A stretch of 64,000 bases of DNA from Notospermus geniculatus. Taxonomy: Eukaryota > Nemertea > Pilidiophora > Heteronemertea > Lineidae. Made by a program: the position numbers and the translations under genes. The notes under the pieces were generated by a model. The model was not told where the DNA came from, searched no databases, and saw only the letters and a list, made by a program, of their open reading frames with translations. The first letter of the stretch is position 1, and each line of letters begins with the position of its first letter. Positions 36,601 to 48,600 of this stretch are shown here, one piece after another. The stretch spans positions 59,146 to 123,145 of the forward strand of contig NMRB01001119.1 of the NCBI GenBank assembly GCA_002633025.1, written 5' to 3'.

Positions 36601-39600
36601 CTCATCAAACCAAATGTTATATCCATAAAGTTCTGATAAACTGTACACGCGGTGGTCTTCAACATTTCTTACCGTTACCTTTCTCTTGCATCCACATAAA
36701 GGAGTGTCATTTCTCTTGGTAGTTACTGCTCTATAATAGAAGCACCCCACCGATGATCGATACTGTTCAAGACATATCATGTTGTTTGGTTAACACAGTT
36801 CAGGCTTCTGCAAGGAACACTCTTAGCACCTACTGCTCAACAGCAATTAGTGAACTTGCTTGCAGCAGACACTGTACAAAATTTCCAGTCTACCTGTGCC
36901 CTCTCCAATAGTTAGCCAACTACCGAAAAACGTCACTATACGGAGAAGTTAATATTGTCCTCGATTTACCTATATTTTGTTAGCAAGGGTCGTCAGGATT
37001 TGGTCTTACTCAAACAGAAGACTCCAGTCCTGGTAATTACACAACAGAACCTGAACTAGCTTTGTCCAACTGCTAATAGCAACTACCAGTACCTCTTCAA
37101 CAGCACACAAACTGTATAACAGCAAATAGAAAAGTCCACGGCCAGGAAGATGAGGTGCTTGCTGTGTAGTAGTGCTACTTCAGTCCTTGAATTCTGGAAA
37201 GTGATCTTTTTTCTCTTGAGGGTACCTAAGTCTCACTATGATTGGTGGTTCTTAACAGCAATTGCGAAAACAGTTGATTTCAGTCTTGGCAGCTATACCA
37301 TAGACTTCTTTTTATATCTTCAGGTCAATTACCTGACAGTAAGTCCTTTAGTAATGAAACACTGATGAACGAATTTGGCTGATGACTTGGAGAGGAGTCT
37401 TGAAATGAGTATTTATTCTTCAGAAAATGGAACAAAGTACAGCAGTATCGGTACAATGGTTTACAGGAAATTTGGAAATGTTCAACAGGTTTGGCTTCCT
37501 TACTTCAGCTTCTCAATAACGGTCTCTTCGTATCTTGGTAATGACTGGATAATAATCGCTGAAATATAATGCTTAGTGAGTGTTCGTTTTTGCTTTGTAT
37601 TGCTCAGTTCGTTTTTGCTTTGTATTGCTCAGTTCGTTTTTGCTTTGTATTGTTCAGTTTGTTTTTGCTTTGTTTCAGTATTGTTCGCTCTCAATATTTC
37701 TGTAAGCTGTCTCAGTATTTTTGTTAGCTGTCTCAATATGGTTTAAACAGGCGTGCAGCCTGCTGTGCTGCTATGGGCTTGTCGTGCAGACAACCTGGGC
37801 AGTACAACTCGTGCAGAGTTGCACGCAGTCTCAAGCAGGGAACGCAACTTGAGAAAGCGCCAGCAGCGGTACGCACAATTCTCAAACGAGAATTCTATGC
37901 CAGAGTTACCCGGCAGGCACAAATGCACGCTGTCACTTGCGGTTAACTGCACGCTGACAGTTGAGTTCAGGAACCGTATGCTGATGGTTAACTGCACCAT
38001 GTGCACGCTGACAGGTAGAAATCGTTCGCTGGTGCCTGGTGTTTTGTAGGGTGTCCTGGGTGACAGTTAGTATTCTGACAGTACAGGAGGAAGACACTGC
38101 AGCGTATCTTCTGAGGAATTTGGTAACCTGAAATTAGAAAATGACAAAGAAATGAATATGTGGGGATTGCATATCACTTTTGTTCTTAAATGGCAGTGTG
38201 TCCCACAAAGAACATAATTGAAACATTACAATACATGTACATACCAGTAAAATGATCAGTAGTGTAGTTAAAGCTCTTGGAGGGTCAATACAATGAAGAC
38301 CCAAGAATTTAAATGAAATAAACTGTTAACAGGCCTTTCTGTTTAAAAGGGGTACTAAAATGTGCATGCACCTCGCAATCAATAGAAATTCTATTGTTTG
38401 CAAGGCGCATGAACATCTTAGCCCCCGTCAAATGGAAAGGCCTGTGTCAAGGGGATTGACTTTTCTGGTACAAGCATGTGGGAGATTTTGTTACTTATTT
38501 TGTTACAATTTTGTTACTTCTGGGCAGAATGCCAAAAATCTACATTCATTGTTCAAGGTACAGATAGATTAAAGTACTGTATGCTGTTCTCACAAAAGGT
38601 ATTACCTTCCTCGCACTGGATAGAATGTCTGACAAATTTGGTACAAGGCCCAACTTGACTGTTATGGTATGGTACAACAGATCTGAGCAACTGTGTGACT
38701 GAAACAGATAAATAATGAATATGTGAATCACTTGTTTTAAAACTAATGTGTACATGTAGGCACCGTATCCCAGTTAAGAACTGAGAAAAATAGGCCCAAT
38801 CAGCTGATGGTCACTGCATGTACATGTACTTGGCCCTATTGCTCTCATAGGCCTTATCACAGCCGCCAAATTGGAAGCCAGCAGGGCCCGCAGTGCATTT
38901 TTTGTAAACATTGGCCAATAAAAGTAACTTCCAAAAGCCGGATGCGCTTAAAACTACTAGCTAGGCTACATGGCCAGTGTGATATGGCAGGCAGCATAAA
39001 GTGATAGTTTTAAGCACATCCGAATTTTGGAAGTTACTTTTTATTGGCCAATGTTCACAAAAAAATGCATGCCATGCACAGCACAATGTAGGCCTACTGT
39101 AACTGTGCTGTGGGGGCGCTGATGGTTGAGCCCTTTCCGCCTGGCTGGCCTCCAACATGGCAGATGCGATAAGGCCTAGACTAGTATGAGTAATAGTTGC
39201 TCTACCCACAAACAGCTACTAGCAGTCGTGCGCTAGCCTATAGGCCTTATCGCACCTAGCACGTGTGAAGCCAGTGAGGCGGAAAGGGCCCAAACATCAG
39301 CGCCCCCGCTGTACATTTACAATAGGCCTACATTGTGCAATGACATGCTGTGCATTTTATGTAAACATTGGCCAATAAAACTAACTTCCAAAAGCTGGAT
39401 GCGCCTAAACTAGGCCTACTAGCTACGTGAGAGGCGGTATGAAGTGATTAAAATCCATAAATTATTGACCACCGATCATCTTCGCGATCGCATAAAATCG
39501 ATGATTACTAAATACATTGACAGTCCATAAACATCACCAAAACATTTATATCATGCAACCCCGCGCTGATTGGTCAATTAGTGGCACGTGACCGTCGAGA

Positions 39601-42600
39601 CAATAGAAAGGGGAATTATGGGACAGGGCACCATGATAATGTTTTCATGATGTTTATGGACTGTCTGTCAGTGTATTAATCATCGATTTTTGCGATCGCG
39701 AATATGATTGGTGGTCAATAATTTATGGATGTGAATCACTTCATACCACCTCCCAGGTAGCTAAGTTTAGGCTGAAGGGGTTACTGTCGTCCTGGGTACA
39801 CATAAAGTGTACCCAGGTTCAATGTCGTCAAGTGAAATTGTACCCTGGGTCCACTTTCTTGTTACAAACTGTACCCAGGTTCTGATTTAGAGACCTCGGG
39901 GCGAGGTTGTTCTCGGTGAAGTCACTTGATATTGTGCCTGCAAGTTGGCCGTGCAAAAAGCTAAAGAAGAGAAGTTCGAAGAATTTTATTTTTGACTAGC
40001 TGGACAGTTTTCAACCTCGGATGGTTACAGAGAAAGTTAATCAACTCGCCAGCTAGACAAGAAAACGTGTCATTTCCATGTAGGCCTACATGTGCATTGT
40101 GCATGGCCATGATGGGTTTGTCTGATCATGGGGGGGGGGGTCATAGCTTGCTGGGCAAACACTGCAGGCCTGTGTGTTCCATTGTTTGGGGAGGTGTGAA
40201 AAAGAGATTATAGAGTGGCAATTGGCTCGCTGTTCCTCCTGTCAATATAATTCCTCCAAGGGCATAGCAACAGGATCCTGGAACCAACATACGCTAATTC
40301 ACGTATCGCACGAAATCTTGAGAATGAGCTCGTCCCTACGTCTCTAAATCAGAACCTGGGTACAGTTTGTAACAAGAAAGTGGACCCAGGGTACAATTTC
40401 ACTTGACGACATCGAACCTGGGTACACTTTATTGATTTGTACCCAGGACGACAATAACCCCTTCAGCGTAGTTTAGATGCATCCGGCTTTTGGAAGTTAC
40501 TTTTATTGGCCAATGTTTACATAAAATGCACGCCATGCATTCCACAATATATTAGGCCTATAGGCCTATTGTAAATGTACAGTAAGGGCGCTGATGTTTG
40601 AGCCCTTTCCGCCTCGTTGGCTTCACACGTGCTAGGTGCGATAAGGCCTAGGCCTAGCTAGGCTCTAAACCACACTTGACCTGACAGGCACAGGCCTGGG
40701 CCTAGCCTGCCCTAGCATGCCTAGCACGTGACACATGCTTGCTATGTAAATTGTAAACAAGGCCCAAGAAACCTGCGGTCATAAAACCAGAATGGAGGCA
40801 TGATGACAGGGCAGCGAACATGAATTCACAAGTGCACTCATGCACTGCCATTGCAGTGATGTGCATACAGCATGTACATCCTGATACTGTGTAGTGTGTG
40901 TACGCCTCTACACACTGACACTACACTTAACACACATGTACATGCACAACACTAGGCCTACAGTGCATATATATCAGACCGAGGAGGGTTACTCCTGATC
41001 TAATGATGGTCGGCAGACAAGGAGATGTCTGTGACCGGTAAAAATTCCAAGTCAGGAACTTTGTCTTAGCCAATAGGCCGAGACATCCCAACAAGGATAT
41101 TTGAATTTGAATTTATATATGAAGGCCTATCATCAGGCGCCTGGCCTGGACTTACTCACGATTTTCTATACTATAAATACCTAAATTATGTTCTACTCCT
41201 GGTATACAATTCACCAAAAGATAATAATTAACTTGGACGCTAGATACAGCGAGGACAGTGAAGATTTTTCACCAATATGTAGGCTAAAGCAAACTGCACC
41301 ACTGACAAACAAGATGGCGGCTATCTGATCATGCTGATACTGCTTTATGACATGTGAGAGAGAAAAACACAGGAACACTGTCAGGGCATAAGTGTTGGAA
41401 TATCTACTATGGAATATCATGATCATAATTACCACAAAATACTTACCTATAATTTAAAAAACCGAAATAAAAATACTGCATACATCATTCCCGGCACAGA
41501 TTCATAGAAGCCTGCTTTTTGGTGATTTTCGGGTTACGCCACCTAGCGGCCATGTTGGATGTCCGATCAGGCCGAAACTTCACATGGACATAAAGGTCAT
41601 CTGCAGTGGGCCACATAACACATTAAGGTGCTTTGGGTTAAGGCGTTCCTGAGTTACAGCATTTTGACGATTTTTGGATTACGCCACCTGGTGACCATGT
41701 TTGAAGTCAAATCAGGCTGAAATTTCACATGCATGAAAAGGTCACCTAGATGGAGGTAAATATCAAATTTGAGCACTCTGCGTCAAGCCGTTCCCGAGTA
41801 ATAGCACTTACTTGATTTTCAGGTTACGCCACCTGCCGGCCATCCCGGATGTCCAATCGGTCCGAAACTTGGTATTTTTTAAGGTACCCCTCCAATGCAT
41901 GTTTATGCAAGATATGAAGTCGCTCGGTGAAATAATGACAAACTGTGGCAGGTTCGTCCCATTTGTCGAACTTTGACCTCTGTGACCTTCAAAAGTAGGT
42001 CAAATCAAAAACCCGTTATATATCTTATGTATACTTATTACCTACACATATGATAAAAATTTGGAGATGATCTAGTCATTAGTTCAGGAATTATAGCACT
42101 TTTTGTGTTTTTGGTTTCCGCCACCTGGTGGCCAAACTGAAAGTCGAATCGGACCGAAACTTGGTGTCGTGGGTCATCTGACCTAGGGGTATATATGTAC
42201 CGAGTTTCAGATCAATAGCTCCGGCGGTTACGAAACGTGCCCTGCTAACGGACAACGACGACGGACGACGACGACGACGACGACGACGGACGACGACGGA
42301 CGACGGACGCTGCACCATCGTAATAGCTCACCCCGGTGAGCTAAAAAAACGTAATGAGATTAAAAGAAAATTTCATCTGCTACACGATGATGTAAGTTTT
42401 ACTCTCGGGTGACCAAAACAAACGGGTTATTTTCATGCCAGAAATAAATGGAAATAACGTTAGAAAAACGACATTTTGGTCACAACGCTCGCAGCGACGC
42501 CGTGTGGTGCTAGCACTGCGCCGTCCTCATTTTGCTCTCAAATACCGGGAAATGGCGTTACGCACTCTTACTTTCTAACATTTTCTGGGGGAGGCCCCCC

Positions 42601-45600
42601 GGACCCGACCTGCCGATATTTCAGGACGTGCCTTCGGCCCTCGCTGCTAGGGACTAGGCCACGGCCCGCCATCTTATCAAATCTTTGCCCCTCTCTAAAA
42701 AAAACTCCTTGGCGTTCTTGTCCCGTCCAGATTAAAAACAACGTACACTGTATAGTTTCCTTCAACATGTTCAAGATACATGTAGCAGGGAAAAAGTACT
42801 CACCAATGAAATCCTGTGGCTGATAGACTGATCATGGCCATGTAGGCTGCATGGATCCATTCTTCCCATGTCCCACTCGGGTTCTGTTTCTTTATTGGCT
42901 CAAGCCTCTCAAGGATCGTTTTGCATGCGTTCTGAAAGAATTCACGACAAGCATTAGGGACAGTTATAGCTAAGGTTACACCGGTTGAAAATACCCGTGT
43001 TTTTCCAGACCCGTGTCAAACCCGTGTGTACAAAAATCCCGGCTAGAGGTCACACTACTACATTGTAGTTAAGTAGCCCGGCGACAGTTGCGCTGCATGC
43101 ATTGACTCTTCGGTCATTTCTGTATTGGCAGACGTTGTAGGCGCGAAAACGACGTCACTTAATGGCTGCGCAATCTGTAGCTCTGCGAAGAACTAACGTA
43201 AACACGGGGATTTCGAAAAGCACGGCGAGCTTGTCGTGTCTCAAAAACCCGTGTTTTTCAGACACGCGTTTCTTGAAGCCCGGCAATTCATAGGTATGAG
43301 TCGACTGCAAAAATCCGGGGATTTTATGTTGTGTAACCACGGCTTATGTGTGACTAGCATATTGACCCGTGGCGAGCAGATCTTGAGGGAGTGTGTTTGT
43401 CCTTGAATATCCTGTGGTAGAGGGTCTGTTGCTTATTGATGAGTGTGTTTGGAGAGGGGTAGTTTCTTGGCTAGGAATCCCGCATTGCCGTTTACTGTCA
43501 AATCCATGAGGGGCAGTTTTGGATTTCGAGGCAGCAGCATCACGTCTGATTTATTACACCTCTTGTACATGGCAACACAGGTCACCACACCGTTGATTTG
43601 ATCTGTTTTTCATACAAATACATGTACCCACTTCATTTAAAATCAAAATGCCGTATAAGGACACTCTCCTATTGTACTGTACACACAGACTGCTCTGACT
43701 TCGTAGGATTCAAGCCCCAACTAAGGAGGAGATCGGGCACAAAGTCCGGTCCACCGTAACTGTGTATAGTCATTACATGGCAAGGTATAGCGGATAACAG
43801 CTCAGCTCAGGTGAGGTTGATAAAATATCCAACATGGCCACCGTCCATTATGATAAGATGTGTGATGATGAAGGATGACGACGATGATAGCAAAGGACAT
43901 ACACTGCGTTTCTTTCCAAAAGCCCCCATTGTTAAGACCGCCACACACCCACAGTGTGGCGATCTTCCTTGGTTTTATTGGAATTCTCTGGATCTGTGAA
44001 TCTCTCAATGGATCTCTCTCCATCCAATCTGGTGGTTTCAGGGGAATAACTCAAGAATTAAGCCACGTATCACCACAAATCTTGCAAGGTTTGTAGATAT
44101 GTGCAAAAGACAGTCAAGTTCGTTTCCTGGTTTCATCCAGAAATGATAAAGTAGAAATTTTGTTGTTAAAACAGCGTACGCCAGGGAATTCCCCGTGTGA
44201 CCAATTTAGAAGCAGTCTGATCACTTGGTGGGAGTCCACGGAACGTTCCAGATGATTGAGGGTTTTCCCATCCTAAAAATAACCCTGCGGCGTTTCCATG
44301 CACGTGGACTGAGAGAACGGAGCATGCGCACCCTAGGCTGATTACCGACACCACTCTCCCTTCCACAACAAAACGGCTTCGTCGCCACATCCACATCATC
44401 AAAATAAAGCACATCAGTGCAGGTAAATTTTGTTTCATGCTATTTGATGTGTAACTTAACTTCAGTGGAAGATCATGACCCCTTGATCCTGTCTCATCTT
44501 TTCAACTGCAGTGAACTCTGTCTAATGTCCCAATTTCTGAGGGCGGTATCAGGCGTGCTCCCCAGAAAATTTTGAAATCTAGAAGGCAGTAGACACGATT
44601 TCCTGGCATCTCAGTATCAAAACAGAAACTTTATTTTTGCATATTGCCGCAAATTATTGAAAAAAATGGTGGTGGAGAGCAGGGGGGTCACGACCCACAA
44701 CCCCCTCTAGATCAGCACCTGGGTCTTCAAATTGACTGATAAGTTAATTTCTAGTTGTTGTAGATTCAGATCCCCCCAAATGATTACTTACTAAAACGGC
44801 CATGCCGTTCAAGTCCGAGCTAACACTGCCAGCTGTAGGTGATGTGTTCGGCACTGTGTTGGTGCCCGTTTCACTGATGTGAATCTTTGAGCATGTTGAG
44901 CAGGGGATACCCAGCACGCGGCTTGCAACCTGAAGAAGGTAGATCGTAGATAAAGAACACCAGCAAATCTGTAAGATTTTGTTTTGTTTTGTAAGAAATA
45001 CGCCATTGCAGGGTTATATCTATGATTTTAGAAGGGCATGGTGCAAACTTTGTGGAAAGGGCTCTTCAAGCCAGAAAAGGCCACTTTTCATTCGCAACAT
45101 TTCTACTAACGGAATTTAAGAAGCTTGTCAGTTAAAAAGGTCCTTGTAACTCCAGTCAACAGCAAATTTAAGCCAGTTTCTAAAGTGATATGACCAAAAG
45201 GACCATGGCAGAGGGTCTGAGGGTACAAAAAAATTATTATTTTTTTCAGGGCACGGCACCCTAGGGGGTTAAAAAAGGCTCAGCGACGCCCCTTTTAGTG
45301 GCACGATGCAGCGCCACTCTAAAATAGCCCAGATATAACCCTAAGAGCATTGGACTAGAAGCGGACGATTACCGGACCGGTGTGGCTTATCATATCTTTA
45401 CAGTTTCACTTTTTAGCTCACTTGGGGTGAGCTTTGTCGTGGTGCAGTGTCCGTCGTCGTCGGGTGCTAGCAGGGTAACCGCTGGGGTATTGATCTGAAA
45501 CTCAGGACATATCGGGTGACCCAAAAAAAGTGAACCGCTTTTTGACAAGTATTTTGTCAGCGATCATAGGTAAACCGAATTCATTAGAAATTTTCACAGA

Positions 45601-48600
45601 GTACCCTAGGGTATCATCAACAAGTCTGCAAAATATCTAAGACAGCCGTGGCAAATTATGCGAGTACTGTCAAATTCAAAACAGCATGTCACAAAATCCA
45701 ATATCAGAGCTGTGCAATGTGACCTTCATGCAGGTGTTGACATGCTGTTTTGAATTTGACAATACTCGCATAATTTGCGATCGATCTCCTAGATATTTCG
45801 CAGACTTGTTGATGATACCCTAAGGTTACTCTGTGAAAATTTCCAATGAACTCGATTTATCTATCGCTGACAAAATACCTGTCAAAAAAGCGGTTCACTT
45901 TTTTGGGACACACGATATATACCCCTAGGTCAAATGACCTATGACACCAAGTTTCGGTCTGATTTGATTCTTGGTTAATTATGGCCACTAGGTTGGTGGC
46001 CAAAACCCAACACACAAAAAGTGCAATAACTCCTGAACAAATGACTGGATCATCTCCAAATTTTTATCATAGGTGTGCATGTCTATCATCATCATCATCA
46101 TGAGCGCGTCATGGTCCTTTTGGACCTTTGCGCATAATGAACATATAGCGTGTTTTTGATTTGACCTACTTTTTAAGGTCACAGAGGTCATAGTTCATAA
46201 TTTTGCCTTGGTGGCAGGTTTCATAACATTACTGCTGGGGCTATTGACCTGAAACTTGGTACATATATACATGTACTAGAAAATCTAAGTGCGAAACATG
46301 TGTAGAAGTAGTGTCAATAAGAAAATAAAATAAACATTGGCTGAAGTTCTAATGGAAGGAATACATCATTAGAACTTCAGCCAATGTTTTTTTTTCTTAC
46401 ATGTACTAGTATAGCCCTAGGTCAGATGACCTATCGCACCAAGTTTTGGTCTGATTCGATTCTTGGCTTGGTGACCACTGGATCGCCTCCAAATTTTCAT
46501 CATCTGTGCATCTAATGAGTGTACATGACAAATGAAACAGGTTTTTGATTTGACCTACTTTTCAAGGTCACAGCGGTCAAAGTTCAAAATTTTGCCATTT
46601 GGCAGAACGTTTCATGGCTATTTGACCAAGTAACTTCTAACTTGGTGTGGTCATGTACCCTGTACGTGTACAGCAAATTTCCGTCCTGTTGGAACCCAAA
46701 TTTATGGTTACCAGGCGGCCATTTTGGAAAATGGACTGGCACATATGTCATAAATCGCTCTAGTGAGAATGTTTCGACCTTGAAATTTTGACCATAATTA
46801 TACTACCCGGGAACTCAAGTCTTGCCCTAGAACATTAGGATTCAATATTTGTCATTTGTTCTTCTGGTATATACATTCACCCAGGTGAGCACATGGTCCA
46901 TGGATCATTTCACTTTTAGATGACTTCTGAAGCCCCGTCACATATCCACTCCGGGACCCGCATGGCGAATAAAAACAGACATTTTGGCCAATTTCCGCCT
47001 ATTTCGTACGGTGCCCGGCCGGCTCCCTAAAGCTGCTTTTCCACGAGGCGTTTGCGGGCGCGGGTGGAAAAAAATCGATCCAACGTATTTCCCTTTAGCT
47101 ATTTCACTCGCACCCGCGCCCGCCTCCTAATGCCTAGGTCACATATCCACCGGGCCCCCTACGATTTTACCCACCGGCGGCTTGCCGTGGATTTCAGAGA
47201 CCGTACGGGTCCATTACGAATTTCATGTCTACGGTGTGTGTGGTCACATATTCTACGGTGCCCGGTGAAAATTGGTGGAGAGTAATCGCAAGACCCGTCA
47301 ACAATCGGCCTAGGTTACATATCCACTCCGGGGCCCGTACGGCGAGTAAAAACAGACATTTTGACCGATTTTCGCCAATTTCGTACGGTGCCCGGCCGGT
47401 TCCCTCACGGTCGCCACGGGCACCGGGACATTTTTCACCAGCCAAGCGGGCGCCGCATTGATTAGCTTGCTGCTCCCAATTCTCCCGGCGTTTTCATACT
47501 GATCGGTAGGCCGTAGAAAGCCCGTAGAAGGCCCGTAGTGTACCCTGCGGGTCCTGTGCGGGCTCCTGCCAGTGACCGGGCGGGCTTCGCACGATTTTGT
47601 CTGCCAATTCTCGTGAAAAAAGTTTGACGGGTACCGTGCGGTGTACCACCTGTTCATCGGACGGAGCTCGGAAGCTTACCGCACGGCATCCGGCCGACAC
47701 CTTCACGGTTTGTTGACGGGCGTCTTGCGATTACTCTCCACCAAGTTTCGCCGGGCACCGCCCGAACGCCGTAAAATATGTGACCACATGAAAGTCGTAA
47801 TGGGCCCGTACGGTCTCTAAAATCCAGGGCAAGCCGTCGGGTGGGGAAAATCGTAAGGGGCCCTGTGGATATGTGACCTAGACATAAAGGTGCCGGCCGG
47901 TTGCCGTGTGGTAAGCTTCCGAGCTCCGTCCAATGAACAGATGCGCCGCAAGGCGCCCGGTTGGGGCCCGGCCGGGGTACTCATGGCGACCGGCCGGGTG
48001 CCGTGCGGCACCCTTGAGAACCGCAAGGCGCCCGTCAATTTTTTTTTCACGAGAACTGGCAGAAAAAAATCGTGCGAAGCCCGCCCGGTCACCGGCAGGA
48101 GCCCGCACAGGACCCGTAGGGGACACTGGGACCTTCTACGGGCTTTCTACGGCCTACCGGTCAGATGAAAACGCCGGGAGAATTGGGAGCAGCCAGCTAA
48201 TCAATGCGGCGCCCGTTCGGCTGGTGAAAAATGTCCGGTGCCCGTGGCAACCGTGAGGGAACCGGCCGGGCACCGTACGAAATTGGCTGAAATTGGCCAA
48301 AATGTCTGTTTTTACTCGCCGTACGGGCCCCGGAGTGGATATGTGACCTAGGCATAATCCGCGCCCGCAAACGCCTCGTGGAAACACGGTCTTTACGGGC
48401 ACAGGGACATCTTTCACCAGCTGTACGGGCGCCGCGGTGCTGAGCTGGCTGCTCCCAAATCTCCCGTCGTTTTCATCTGACCGGTAGGTCGTAGAAAGCC
48501 CGTAGAAGGCCCGTAGTGGCCAATTATTGTTCTGCCAATTATCGTGAAAAAAGATTGACGGCCCCTTGCGGTGTTCAAGGGTGCCGCACGGCAACCGGCC

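Larger units (their letters stand above)
26435..37740 (-). mobile_element. Helentron-like element (Helitron with endonuclease and RPA), boundaries approximate
   Basis: The core from the polyprotein start (36780) to the RPA stop (26435) is well supported. The outer ends are not. Tandem 25-bp repeats at 37583-37680 lie upstream and duplicated 345-bp blocks with a hairpin lie downstream. Rolling-circle Helitrons encode an HUH Rep fused to a Pif1 helicase. Helentrons add an apurinic-type endonuclease, and RPA-like genes accompany many animal and plant Helitrons. The element lies in XDH intron sequence in the host's sense orientation. With 10.3 kb of core it is unusually large and complete in gene content, though the polyprotein frame is broken. 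Confidence 0.85.
39241..40650. mobile_element. TAGGCCTTATC-ended MITE with two nested insertions
   Basis: TAGGCCTTATCGCACCTAGC at the left is matched exactly at the right end. The arms span about 175 bp (39241-39415 and 40477-40650). The loop holds a separate palindromic element (39428-39752) and a 9-bp-TSD element (39771-40467). Confidence 0.85.
45411..46911 (+). mobile_element. 'GCTCACC' dispersed repeat, copy with two insertions
   Basis: Begins TTTTAGCTCACTTGGGGTGA and ends CCAGGTGAGCACATGGTCCA. Interrupted by elements at 45513-45914 and 46280-46397. A (TCA)n run lies at 46086-46100. The internal sequence matches 17365-18420. Confidence 0.8.
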
